A DNA stretch of 64,000 nucleotides, taken from contig CM075103.1 of assembly GCA_037576195.1 (NCBI GenBank), positions 17,608,001 to 17,672,000 of the forward strand. Direction: 5' to 3'. Under the pieces are notes generated by a model. That model was not told where the DNA came from, did no database searches, and worked only from the letters and a program-made list of their open reading frames with translations. This document shows positions 1 through 12,700 of this stretch, piece by piece; positions within the stretch are counted from its first letter, which is position 1, and the number at the start of each line of letters is the position of its first letter. The stretch comes from Phytoseiulus persimilis (taxonomy: Eukaryota; Arthropoda; Arachnida; Mesostigmata; Phytoseiidae). A program made the translations under genes and the position numbers.

Positions 1-2950
1 ATTTTCTCGTATCACACGACTTTGCAAGATGGGGATGCTGAAAGTTCAAAGACGTGCTCTGAAATGTTGGCCTCTTACCGTGTGTGAGAATACCTATCCT
101 GTATCTTATCGTGGGCGCCGCCCCTCGGAAGAATACGCTTGGTGCGTCTCAGCCGTGAAATCTCTCGATTTTCCCGAAGGCGACGACTACGGGAATCATT
201 CGTGTTGTAGGCGTCCGTCGGAGGCGCATTTGAACTTCTCTCAAACTCACCCCAAACCGAAAGCAACAACAGCCTCAAAGTGCGCGGAATCGTTCAAAAA
301 CAGTTCATCGTAGAAGGAGCGCGGCTATTGGGTGCATGAAATTGAAAGAGGTCGCGGCAGTTCCCATGCCACTCGATCTCCCATGTCATGTGAGATCAGC
401 GCGGATCCCGCTACAGTGCTGAGGAATCCGATCTGAAATTTTTCGGCGGCCCTGACGAAACCTTTTTCTTTTTGCTGCCTCCAAACCGGCGGAAACTTGA
501 GCTCTTTCACCTCGGTTGCGGTTCCAAGCTGAGTTTCTCTGGGCATGATGGTGCACGCTTGGTCTTAAAGTCGTAACCAATCTTACCGACAGGTCGCTGG
601 GAGGGCAACTTGCGGATCAGGAGCTCAATGGACTCCTGTTACGAAGAATCCCACGAAGAGCGACCAGTGGCGTACGTAGTATGAGGCTGCCGAGGCTGCA
701 GCCCCTCCCCCCCCTCCAAGTCTCGAGATTCATGTCCGAGTCGAAATTCTGCGTTGGTTTGCGATCTCTCACTTACTCTCTGGGCCGCTGGTGCGTTCAG
801 ATAGACTTCGGACGGCTCTTCTTGTCTTTCAGGCAGATCTCGGACGAAAATCCAAGTTACTGATCTAAGCTATCATGCATGAAGTCAGCGGAGACCCGCG
901 CGATCGAGTTACTCGCGTGCGTTCGGATATTAATGACAGATGGTGAATCGAGACCGTTGTAGCCGCAAAGTCGGGGGACTGGGTATCCAGGGGGCGAAAC
1001 CTCGCGGAATTCTCTACGTTGTTGCCGCTGACAAGCTGTGAAGGAATAGGCATTGAATAAGTTGAGCGGAGTTAGAAAAGGCGCCGAGAGAGACTGCGGA
1101 CTCGGATTTCAAGAAGACTTTGTGGAAGCCTCAGCTTCATACGCTGTTGAAATAGGAGTTCGATTGCCGCCGCTAACCGGCGAACGGACTAAAATGTCAA
1201 AATTCTCTGTTAATAGCATCACAGAGTATTCCCCGGTCGTTGTTCACCTGCCATCTGCCGTTAGGTTGATCTCGCCTCCCGTTTAACAGGCCCGCGAGAG
1301 AATGCGCTGAAAACTCGATTCTTGGTGCCGCATTGCATCATAAATTGTTATCCAGATGACATCACGAGCGTTCTCTCATCTCACGATACCGATCTCGGCG
1401 GTAGCACGAGTGTACCAAACGAAGAGTGTCGAAGGCGGGAAGCAGAGTGGGCTAACGTTTCCGCGTTAGCCAGACCGAGTACAGCCATCGACGCGCTCAA
1501 CTCCTGGTGCTCCGAAAATACCCGCCTTCGCAGATCGTCGCCGTCTTACCAGCGACATTTTCGCCGCCAGCGACATTTTTTTCAGTGTGCCACGCTCGTT
1601 TACAGCATGTTCTAGTTCGGGTATGACAAGAGCCTGGAGGTTTGAGCGATTTTCCGGAATAGTTCAATCAATTGCCTGGGATCGATCAGTTGCAACGAGG
1701 GTATGATTCCGAAGAACACACGGACTTCGAGGCTCAAGTTATGACCGAAGATAGATTGATTGGCTCGACCTTCATGCGCTTGCACCTAGACATCATTGCC
1801 ACCGCTCATGAAGTGCTTGGCATCCTTGCATACAGTCCAAGGCGGTTGGATCCGGTATATTGGAATGATTCAAAAAAACAGTCGGAAGTATGGGAACTCG
1901 CCCTCAGACGAATGAGTGGTAGAGTTCCAGCAACTCATCAACTGTTGGTTGAATGAGATGAGACTAGAATCATTTCAAAATGGCGCCCAGCCAGCTCATT
2001 GAAGAAAGACTGGCAACAGCCGCTCCATTCAGTTTCTGATTCCGGAACCAGGCCGCAGGACGCGGAAGGAGTCACCGCCATGAAGATAGTCTACGCTCTG
2101 AAAACATGAGCCCGCATCCGCATGAGCATGAGGTTCCGGGGCTGAGCCCATCGCTCATGGGAAAAGCTCTCTTCAGGGTCACCGAAATATACGAGACCCA
2201 CCGTCAAGAGCGCGACGATCACGAGTAGTTTTCATATGATGTTCGAGAAGTTTTGCAGAATTTTGAGGGAGGAATCGAGAGCGATTCTCCCGAAAATCCT
2301 CTAGTATCGATGTGCCGGGAAAGCTTGCGTTTCGACATCATCCAAGGACTCATAACACTGCACCAACAGCGTGCATCGGATCCCTCTGATTGTCGTAAGG
2401 GAACGTTCTCGAACATGGGGATTTTGATAATCTATTCCTAATGAATGCTCAAAGATGTGGATCTGGGTGAGGGGAAAATTTTGTTCCCACTGTCTTCTGT
2501 CCTCTCCCAGCTCGGCGCGCCGCGGCTCAATAGTCGGATCTGTTGGGCCTGGAAGTTCAGGCATTGTTCATTTCGAACAGTCCATCTTTCCATACAACCA
2601 GATGAATGAATGGAAGTTAGGTGACTGAATTTTTCAAGTGCCATCGCGACGACTCAACGGTCAATCGACCGATCCTTCCATTCACGCGTCTACTTACAGT
2701 TCGGAGAGTCATGATCAGTAAACGATGGCGTAGCTCTGGGCTTTTCATATCAGGCACGCTTTTTTCAAGACAGTACATGACGACGAGGAGCCCGAACCTC
2801 GGGCATCGCCTCATGATCCGTGTTTTAGATCAGACACATGCGTCAGCTGCGAGGATTGCGAAGGGAGCACTCGCTCCGCGTATGCGTCTTTTCCCTGGCT
2901 GCATATGATTGGATCAATCGGGATGCAATCATGCAATGATCAAGTCATCG
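1..2950. other. No recognisable gene
   Basis: I found no reading frame with family resemblance and no convincing exon chain here. The longer open frames (for example plus 1672-1956) begin at non-ATG codons and lack flanking splice signals. It may be intergenic DNA or introns of a gene beginning outside the window. Confidence 0.4.
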
Positions 2951-3590
2951 TCATTCCCTGGCATTCCGACTCTTTTCCCGGCGTTCAAGTGCTTGCAAGT
3001 CTTCGAGTTTGCTCTCAGATTGTGGAATGGACTCCGGAAGCAAAGACGGAATGGGCGCACCGTACCCGTCACTGCTGGTGAGTAGCGCAGCCCGACGGAG
3101 CCTTTTTTTGCTATCAGCTTCTGGAAAATCATCGAATGAGCTTGATTCGGTTCGATTTCGAAGCTCCACTGAAATCGGAGGTTCAGTCGTAAGAGGACTC
3201 AGCCATTCGGAGAAGCGTTTCGAGATTCGCGGTTCGAGCTCCGCGCATAGCAAGAATTTGTACATTTGGTGAAGCGCCTTGTCGGGAAGCTCCTCTGTTG
3301 AAGTATCGCAGAGGGGCTATGGCGGAACAGCCTTAGCGCGTGGTCACCTCCCACGTCCTGATCGATCGGAATGCGAATTTTCGGGTGTCGGCTCCCGGGA
3401 ACTCGGCGCGAAGAAGAAAAAAACGTATCCACGCTGATGAGGATCGAATTCTCTGATATGTGTTGCGAAAAGCTCCATCTACGAGACTGCATCAGTTGCC
3501 TGTGAGCTCCTGCGATACAGCTCCAGCGTTCCAAATGTGGAGTCATGAGCGAAAGTTCTCTCTTTCGAAGAGGATTTTCCGCATTCGATC
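2951..3590 (-). CDS. Unrecognised gene, 3' exons
   Basis: Function unknown. Three minus-strand exons fit together in phase: about 3590-3483 (5' limit uncertain), 3401-3348 and 3294-2951, with GT donors and AG acceptors. The acceptor before 3401 follows a long pyrimidine run. The last exon encodes 114 residues rich in charged and Ser residues and stops with TGA at 2953-2951. The reading SLPGSRHPKIRIPIDQDVGE crosses the 3483/3401 and 3348/3294 junctions without a break, which supports the model. Further upstream a frame at about 3755-3620 (containing VLAVPDEILENG) also looks coding, but I could not join it. The gene points away from the troponin I copy at 3945, so the two are head to head. No domain was recognised. 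Confidence 0.5.
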
Positions 3591-3944
3591 CAGAATCAGA
3601 CCACCTCGTTGCCTCAATGAATTCACCTTAATATTAACCCGCAGCTCGCCCTCCGCTGGTTTCCACCATTCCGTTCTCTAGAATCTCGTCCGGAACAGCG
3701 AGAACCCACCCTACGCTCTTATTGCGGTCGGGTGTTCGAGAGTTTCGTTTCTTTCTGAATTATCCGATGAATTTATCCTCTGGCAGTTTCGCGTTTCAGC
3801 TGGTTCGGAGAAGAGATTCGGAGAAGCTCTGGATCGTGTCCAACGCTATAAACAAGCTGAGAGAGTTCGCGGTGCCCAGATGGTGGCTCGCTTCAACAGA
3901 GACGTCGAGGGCTCATTCGGCGTAACCACTCGAAGAGATCGACC

Positions 3945-5921
3945 ATGGACGAGGTTAGTGATGTTGGTTTGAAGTTTGTTCTGGACGAGCGCCTAGATCC
4001 AATTAACCCGGAACAGCAAGATCTGTTCTCGGACTTTTCGACTCATTCGGAAAAATCCACTATCGCTTACTTTCGAAGGCTGAGAAAGCTAAGATGGAAG
4101 AACGCGAGCGGAAAAAAGTTGAGGTCAGGAAGCGCCTCGAGGAAGCTAGCAGGCGCAAAGGACGCGACACCACAAAAAAAGGTTTCATGACGGCCGAAAG
4201 GAAGAAAAAGCTCAGGGTAAGCCGATCCGTGAGGTATTCTAGTGGATGTATTCGCATTTTACTCAGCCCACTGCGAGAGCGATTCGAAAGAAACGAGCTC
4301 GTAAAACGCCTTGTGGTCGAGGCCACGTGCCCCGACGTGGACCCTAATTGGTTCTCAAACAGCCAAGCGGAAAATATTCTCCCCGAGGGGAGCAGGTACG
4401 AGACAACGAATCAGTCTTGGGTCGCGGCACCAGTGGAGAAACTTGAGCCTGCGGTACCACACCCACTTCTTCATGCAAACTGTTGGACTGCGTCTGCCGT
4501 CGTGATGCACACAGCGGACGTTTCAACCCTTAGGCATTTGTCAGGTGAGACTCCGTCCTGTTTTATCCACGGAAAGAAAGTTGTCGGGATTACCTGAAGC
4601 CTGTCCTCGGTTTTTCGAGCTGTGCTGTACTCATCAGTTTCGGAAATGAGGGGCTCAAACGTGATGAGCTGAGATTACGGTCGAGTCAATTGCAACGAAA
4701 CGAGTGGAGCGATATCGCTCAAGCAGGAGAGCAACGGGGGCAGTTGAGAACATTGAAATATCATCCAGCAATCGAAAATCTCCGATCTCCGATTCGTGAT
4801 CCGCATTCAATTTGATTTCACTTCCAGGTTGAATGGCTGACGACTCAGGAAAAACTTGCTCTTAACGACCATGGCTCTCAAAACTTCTTCTATGTTTGAT
4901 GGTAGAGTTCTCGAGCGAGTCGTCGCTGAGGTTGTCTCCTCACTGACTTTTCAGAAATTACTGCGTGAGGTGAACCTGAACATGATATCCCAGGAGTACG
5001 AGAGGAGGAAACTGGCTCGTGACAAAGCCATCAAAGAACGATGTGGTCAGCCGAAGAATCTCGATGGAGTGTACGATCTAAGTGAGTTCTCGCCGGTGCT
5101 CACTTTGCGTTGGTGGTTGTGTGTTTCCACGATCGGAACGAGGTCAACGATTCCCGGTTTCGCATTCTTGGCACATTGGTCACTCCTCCTGAAAGCGTGG
5201 GCCACTTGATGCCGAAGCCTGCCGACGGATGAATCATGTATAGGGAGGTAGCGAGAGACGGTTGTCAGAGCTGACGATTCGTTTTACAGAAGAGCTTCAG
5301 GATATCGTCGCCACCTACCATGCTCGAATTGTCCGGCTTGAGGAGCAGAAGTACGATCTTGAATACGAAGTTTGTCAGAAAGACTTCCTCCACAACGAGA
5401 TGACAATCCAGGTCAACGAGCTCCGAGGGAAGTTTGTGCGACCCATTCTGAAGAAGGTCTCCAAGTAAGTACATTTTGTCCGTTACTCCAATCAAGATAG
5501 GGGAGTTCCTCCCCTGTCATGAACAAAGGTAAATAATTGAAAATGGTTCGATCTGATTCTATTCAGGTTCGACAAGCTCAAGAAGAGCATCAGAACAGCC
5601 GAAGGGAGCGCAACGGAGAACCTGCACTTCAGTCGACAATCGCTGAAAGCCGTGAAGAAAAAAGTTATTCTACAGGAGGACAAAGTGAGTCCGTAATGAT
5701 ACATTAAGCCCTGACCACCCTTCGTGCATACAATATACAATACATATACAAGATATAATACTTCACAAAAGAGACCTCGTGTACAGCGCTGGAATTCGTT
5801 CTCATGAGCTTCGGAACGATCTTTCACTGAAAGCGTGTTCCAGGTCGATCGTCCGGAGTGGGCCGCGCAAAAATCCTGTCCTGATGGCTCGGGCGAGCTG
5901 CGTGGCGCCGAAGGTGAATAA
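3945..5921 (+). CDS. Troponin I, divergent copy (copy A)
   Basis: This is a thin-filament inhibitory subunit of muscle, expected in the sarcomere with troponin T and C. The model has six exons: 3945-3953, 4079-4216, 4955-5081, 5290-5464, 5567-5684 and 5844-5921, giving 214 residues with continuous phase. Family marks are VRKRLEEAS then GFMTAERKKKLR near residues 20-49, the ERCGQP motif, the [13 protein letters not shown] helix, and the inhibitory segment LRGKFVRPILKKVSKF. The C-terminus contains RPEWA but lacks the Glu-rich tail of the copy at 8238-9710. The first exon is only MDE before a GTTAGT donor. The exon 4955-5081 (KLLREVNLNMIS...) is the most diverged from the canonical A-L-L-R-K-K sequence. 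Intron positions match the other copy except that exon 5290-5464 is undivided here. Identity as troponin I is very secure; whether it is a specialised isoform gene is inference. Confidence 0.9.
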
Positions 5922-8080
5922 ACATTCTCGGGAAGGTGGGTCAGGGACGTCCAATATCCGCAGGAACTTTTCCATTTACACAACTGACGAATACTTGGCT
6001 CAGATCTTGCCGTAAAACAGCACAGCGTATCGTGCGAAATCCGGAAACTGCGACATTCCGTGCTCGCGAACCTTGCCGCAGACAGTTTGCGATCTAAACT
6101 CTGGAGCGTCACGTTTGGAACTTCGATTCAGAAATGACGTTGTGTCGGAACTCGCCGAATGACCCGGTCCCCCAGAGGCGGAGGACAGGGCTCCGTAGAG
6201 ATATTTCCCAGCCTCGTCTCGAGCAAAGATGGGTCTGGTCCGATCGAGCCGAAGTCACCAGTTGCTCATTATGGTGCCAAATCAGTTGCCACTTATGATT
6301 TGGATCTCGATATTCCGCTCGATGCCCATGGAATTTTTCGGTTCGAAAAAGGAGAAGTCCATCCGCTCCGCGTCACCAAGTCCTACTCGTATCCCCGCGG
6401 GTCAAGCGGTCTCGGGTCATTATTAACCCTCTGTGTGCCCGTGTTCCACCGGAATACTCCCGTGGCATTGACTGACCGGACTGTGACGGAAACTCCGCTT
6501 CCTTCCCGTGGACTGCGGACGGGCATATCTGCTCAAGAGCATAAAGTCTCCCAGAAAAATCTCACGCTGAACTCGTGCGTACTCAGAACGCCTCGTATGG
6601 AGAACCTTGCGTATCAGGAACCTCACGCAAGGAGAACCACGCGTATGAGAAGCTTCGCGCATTGAGGATACTCAAGGTCCTCCTAGTGGAAAGTTCTCGA
6701 TGGGCGAGGTTCTTCCCGCAGAGGATGTTCCTTACGGAAAGCACGCGGGGTCATTTTTGTCTTCTGTATTTGTTGTTTCTCTGGTACGCGCGAGCGCATG
6801 GCAACGGAACGGCAATTTGAGTTCATGTTCTTTGACGCAATTAGGCAATGTTTGCAACATAGAACGCCTGACTCAAACCCCATTTTCGATATTTGGTTCA
6901 CAGATATCGAATCGCTGTCTCTCTGAAACAGGAGAGACCGGCCAACCATGAATTTCACCGCGGGTTGTTCCTTGACGCCATCTTTCACTAGAGACCCTCG
7001 CAAGAGTCGCTGGGGGTGGGGGGCGGGGGGATTTTAAATCGTTGGAGGCTGAGCAGACAAGAACCCATCGGGACGCTGAAAACAGCGCCGGATTCAAAAA
7101 TCGCATGTCCCACGGTATGTGCTACGTTTCTTCGGGAAAAATATTGAGATTCATCGCGGAAGAGGAGGATTCCGAACTCACGCTCCTTATCGGAAGCTTC
7201 CCAACTTGGTTCTAATAAATCATAACCGCAGAGTGCATCCCTATTTGTTCGCCAGTGACATTCTTCAAGTGAATTTCTCGATCGTGATCTCATATCGGGA
7301 AAACATAGAATCAGATCTCTGGCGGAAACCGAGTGTTTTGTCTCACGAATCTCTTCATCAATCAATAAATAATATCCATCGATGGGTCATATATGGCTGT
7401 TTGTGACTGTACATGAGGGTTGCAACAAGCGTGAAATATCACTGTGAAAGCGAGGATTCTGCAGCTCTTCGAATCTAGTAGGCGTATCAGTCGAATCGAG
7501 ACTGTAAAGTTGAAATAGACGGACATCGAAGATACACAGATTGTTGTAATATGCAGAAGTCGAAGAAGACCAGCCTTGAGAGCATTATTCCGAGCTGTTC
7601 TTATGGTTCCTTAGACCTTCCCACTCTTAGAAGAATGACAAAACCGCAGACATCCCCCAACTTGAATGCTGGGTGCTCTCAATGGAGTTGAGAGTTCCGT
7701 CTGTTCGCAGCTCGCCCTGGGAACAATACTGTCTTATATTTCTCAGCGAGAGAAGCTTGACTGGAATGAGAGCATTGCGAACGATACTTCTGGCACACAT
7801 CCTTCACACAACATAAGCAAATTGGAGAGAGGGCGAACGAAAATGGAATCTGGTTCTCTGAGTATCCGGGGCAGTCTGTTGTTGGCTCCCAGCGAGATGT
7901 CTTCGTCGATAGGGTGAGTAGCTGTTCCCGTTCGAATTTTCGAGACACTGCTACTCGCAATCAGAACGAAGTTGGAACGGTCGACCAGACATCAGAGCAG
8001 GAAAGCTTTTATTCGCAACAATTATTATCTTAGCGATGTTGTATTGACATCGTCAACATTGGCATCTTCCGTTCGTTACC
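5922..8080. other. Intergenic region between convergent troponin I genes
   Basis: I see no convincing gene. Part of it should be the 3' UTR of the plus copy, though the nearest plus-strand AATAAA motifs are far downstream (about 7215 and 7366). A patch at 6580-6670 has imperfect short repeats built around GAACC and GCG, which I cannot interpret. Confidence 0.35.
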
Positions 8081-8086
8081 TTTATT
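8081..8086 (-). terminator. Polyadenylation signal of troponin I copy B
   Basis: AATAAA on the minus strand, about 150 nt beyond the TGA at 8240-8238. A second AATAAA at 8013-8008 is an alternative. Confidence 0.55.
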
Positions 8087-8237
8087 GTGATTTCAAACGA
8101 AAATCGCGTTGACAATACTCTCTTTCTCCATCTTTACCAACGGGTTGCACGCCAACTGTAGGTTCCGTTCCTTGTTCCGGGTCAGCTCGAATCGAGACGC
8201 GAGCCGGTCGTCTTTGTGAATGTTTGCGTCCAATGGT

Positions 8238-9710
8238 TCATTCCTCTTCTTCCTCGGCTCCTTCTTTCTTGGCTCCGAGAGCCCATTCGGGTTTGTCGGT
8301 CTGAGAACATGGGAAATCGGCGTTAGTATCAAGGTGTTGAGTCCCTTCTCAGGGCCTCATTTGTAGGAAGTCATGAACTCCGGAACGAGGTTGAAGCCCG
8401 CAGACTGTCCCATGCCTTCCGGGAGAACGTGGCGTCAACGCGAATTCGCGCATGTATCGCAGATCGTGCGGGGCACTCGGCCCTCTCGTCAGTGGCAATT
8501 CCAAGTGCTCTCATTATACATATATCCCAAGCCTGGACAAAAGATAAATAGCTTTGCCTAAAACTCCACAAAAATTCCCAGCTCAAACCTGTTCTTTTCC
8601 CTCGTCCAACTTGAAGTCTTTTTTGACACACTTGAGATTCGACCGGAAGTCGACTTCGGTTTTCACGTTCTTGATCTTCATCTTGTCGAACCTGCCACGG
8701 AGAATATCCCATGAGCAATCTATGGCCGGATCAGATTTGATCGAGTGGGCGTGGTTTTATGACTCACTTTGAAACCTTCTTGAGCGAAGGCTTGACGAAC
8801 TTTCCCCGCAAGTCGTTGACTTGAATAGTCAGCTCGTTGATCTGCAAGCACACACAGAGGGCACATTAGGCGGGAGGAGCAATCTTGTGAAGGATCATCA
8901 GATTTTTTCCGACGATGCCCGCAGGAAAATATATCGAACGGTTCGAAACTCACGAGGAAATCCTTCTGGCGGACTTCGTACTCGAGGTCGTATTTCTTGT
9001 CTTCGAGATCCAAGATCCTTGCGTGGTATTCCTTCATGATTTGTTGGAGAGAGGCTGTGACATCAAGTTGGCTGTGAAATCCACTTTCGTCGGCATGAGG
9101 TCGATCCGCCTCCTCGGAGCTTGCGTCAGACCTGCCCACTCACAGAATACTCACCTTCGTTCGCTCCTTCGAGGCTTCTGGGTTGGCCGCACCTTTCGGA
9201 GATTATTTTCTTCCTCGCCTCAGCTTTGCGTTCTTGTTCCTTTTTGAGCTCATCGGCGGCCTTTTTACGGAGCAAAGCCTGTGGGAAGAGAATCGAATAA
9301 ATCAGAACGTATCGGTTTTTCCCTCCTCATAGCTCTGGATCACACAGAAATCTCGAACGCTCGACGGTATTTCCCGAAAACGTAGCGACCATCCTGGAGA
9401 ATTCGGAATCAACAAACGTTACCCTGAGTTTTTTCTTCCTCTCGGGGGTCATGAATCCTTTCTTCTCGCCGCCGCCCTTCTTGGCTTTCGACGCTTCCTC
9501 CAACCGCTTCCGAACCTCGGCCTTCTTCCGCTCCTTCTCCTCCATTTTCCTCTTCTCCTCCTGAACGAACGCACCAAGTCAATAAATAACGTATCGTCTC
9601 GAGCCGAACAATCTGAATACCAATTTTATGTTTACGAATGCAGAGTCATGGCCTGGTTATCCTCTGTGGCGCATGACTTCTAAGCGACTCACTTCTGAAA
9701 TGTCCGGCAT
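8238..9710 (-). CDS. wupA: Troponin I, canonical copy (copy B)
   Basis: This is a muscle thin-filament inhibitory protein, orthologous in type to Drosophila wupA. The seven exons on the minus strand are 9710-9693, 9560-9423, 9278-9155, 9054-8954, 8841-8768, 8691-8589 and 8300-8238, giving 206 residues with all phases consistent. The order is a short acidic start (MPDISE, ending at a GTGAGT donor), a Lys/Glu-rich helix with [13 protein letters not shown] and [12 protein letters not shown], the [18 protein letters not shown] helix, ERCGQP, the [13 protein letters not shown] coiled coil, the inhibitory motif [27 protein letters not shown] and a terminal run of five Glu. Length and motif order match arthropod troponin I. 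It is convergent with copy A. In the aligned segment after ERCG the two copies share 42 of 57 residues. I saw no alternative exon set, but mutually exclusive exons in the introns cannot be excluded. Confidence 0.95.
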
Positions 9711-12700
9711 GTCGATTCAAATGGAGAGGGCTGGAAATTTAAAAAAATTGGAGTATTGGAACATGTCGCTTCAAAATTATTTTAGCCACGAGCCCAAGTG
9801 CGACTGCCGCCTGTACCTACAGAGGGGACTCCTGAACCTGTGTCTTTGGGGCCGGGAGCTTGGATCGGGAACAACAAGTTTTCCAGAGCGGTCTAGAAGA
9901 CGATTTTCCCTCAAAACAGAGGATAGTGGCGATTCCCCTGTTGAGCTCGACAGCAGAGCGCAGTCTCGCCCACACCGCGATGGCAGTCAACCGAAAATAG
10001 ACCTGGTTTCATAGCAGAGCCACAACTGGCCGCGGCAACAGCCGCCGATATGGCCCTGTGGTGTTCCACAGGCAAGCGAGCGATGGCTGTGCTTCACTTA
10101 AAGTGTCAAAAAGATCTCTACACCGCTTCGAGAACACACAAGCTCGAAACGAGGCCGGAAACGATTTCCGGCAATGAGTGGGAAAAAAACTCCTCATAGC
10201 TTGTTTTTTCCTGATTTTCCGATTGGCGCCGTTCCACTCAGACGATTGGCTCCACCTGATGGCGCCAATTCACGACGGTTGCCCTCCGCCGGGTTGCAAG
10301 TCCTGAATCCCAATCCTCATGGCCGTAGTTTTGGAAATTCCTACCCGATAGGATCTGCCGCTGGTTTTAATGGTCTCTCACTGATTTGTAATCCAAGGAG
10401 AAGCGCAGTATTGAATGCATCAGGAGTCCGACCATGGCATTGGCGTCCCATCGACAGACGCGATCCACCGCTTCCCGCGGGAAAGCTTTCGCGTGAGCGT
10501 TCTCTGGTCCTCTATCGGGCGGTGACGCAAGCGATTCATTGAATATCTTCGTGAGATCGAAGCAACCACCCTTTATGAGTTCATGAGTTCGATCAGTTCA
10601 AATTTGTTCTCCACAAAGCACCAGAGTTTCGCCCGTGTTCGGCATATCTAGAGGCGACGTTTTTCTTCCTGTCTTGCTCGGAATCATTGACTGGATCGAC
10701 TGCGATTCTGATCAACTCGCTATGGGATCCGTAGAACGAGTTTTTTTTGCATTGAAGTTGAACGGTCTCGATCATTTGGAATGATTCCTCAGCTCTGTCG
10801 ATTCCAGATCCTCCAATGGCAAGGTTGCCAAGGTGTTCTGCGGGGCCAGAGGTCGGTCTATGTTGCCGGTAAACGCCCCACACAAGACAGTTCAGGCACT
10901 AGGTGGGTTCGCAGGAATCAGCCGGAGGAAATTCCAATGCAAGACCTCACGTGTGTCTTCTAAAATATACTCCGCTCGAGTTCCTACAGACGCATTCAAC
11001 TGCCTAGCTGAGCGCGTAGTTCTAAATACAGGACACCGCCAGTCAGGCGGCTCGCAATCTTCCGTGCTCGGACGCACCCACATCGTTGCGTTCTGGCAAG
11101 GCCGTTCCAATCGACAGACAGTTCTAGTACATGAATCGATACGGACATCGTAGATCGGCTTCGGTTCGGTTATGGGATAACATCGATGATCTCGTCGGAC
11201 TCGGACGGTTCCCGTATGCGCAAAACAACTGAAGACGAGTTGATCTTGACATCCGCATAGACTTCGTAAGAGCAACCCAGAGGTCCTGGCACTCATTAAG
11301 AAGAGCTTTGTAAACGGCTGGCACACCGCGACGAGCGATCACGAGATCGCTTTGTGTGTGGGCTTTTGAACGCTGTTAGATGCCTTCGCGAATAATTACC
11401 TCAACTTTTCGAGAAACCCTCCGGCGTCGTTCGAGCTCTTGGAGCGAGAACAGTTCCACGTATCGTGAGGAAAACTCGTCGAAAGCCTAAATTCCCTAGC
11501 TACGGAAGCCTCGATCATCCTGTACGGATGGAAGTACCATAGCGCTGAACCTCTACCGCATCATCGGAGGCTCTGCCCCGGTATCAGCTAATGGTTCCGA
11601 CCTCTGCGTAAACTTCCCTTTTCTCCCTCTCAAATGTGGTGGTCGATGCGATGCGTTCCTTGGAACATGGGGTGGAGGTTTTTTTCGAGATCACACCAAC
11701 TTCGCTTCCGGTGTTTCCTCGAGATCTCTGTCCGTCATTCGCGGTAAGGAGAATTCATTCTCTCAACAGCATGAGGCTGCGAGTCATTTAAAGCAACCCG
11801 AGAGGTCCGGGAGAGCTTCCAGAAAAACATCACCACAAACGAGCTGTACAGTTCCTGGCGGCGGTGGCGATGACGGGCCCGCTGGTCAGACGCTGGGCTA
11901 GCGTTCTCGAGATGTGGTCGAGTTTGGTGCCATAGGGTCTTCTCATACGACGAGACTCAGCCTCCCACCCACACTGGCTCGCCTTGCTTCTTCTACGGCC
12001 GACTTTCGTCGAGCGGGCTCTAGAGATATGAGGTTTGAGTTCAAGGCACAAACTGTGGTGGCCAACCGGTTTGACCACGCCTCCCGTGTCGCTAAGATGC
12101 ACAGGCGCTTTGATTATAAACAGCCAGCTGGTTTGGTGACTTCGATTCGGCGTTTCTCTCGATTATCTCAATCAAATCTGAACCAGTTTACACTAGCCTC
12201 GTTCCAAGAGCGGGTCGGACGCGATCCATTCCCCGAGAGCATTCATGATGGACTGAATTTCGATAACCGCCTGTTCCACGGTCTCGAAGGATTGATTTGG
12301 GCGCTGAGACGGCCGGCGAGCACCTTGTTCCCATCTCGGCATCCGGGTCGTCAGAGCAAACCACTGCGTCGCCGATTTCCGGGTTTGAAGTTGCATTTAG
12401 TCAACATCTAGAATCTCAGCATTCTCAATCGATGTTCGTCGGTTCTCATCGTGCACCGCAACCTGCGACGACAACAACACAGCCCCGGGTCCCGGATGCC
12501 CGAATTTCTCTGAGCCCGAACGGTGTAATCCCCGAATTAGCGGGTCTGTCCCGGCCTGCTTTTTGAGTCTGCCGCGAGGATAGAAGAGCATTTCCTGGGA
12601 GATCCAGCTCCGTTTCGTCGATCGGAGAACTGTTTGAGGAGTGCAAAACGGCTCCGCAAGCCGAGCTTCCGCGCAAGTCCACCAGCCCAGCGGGACACTC

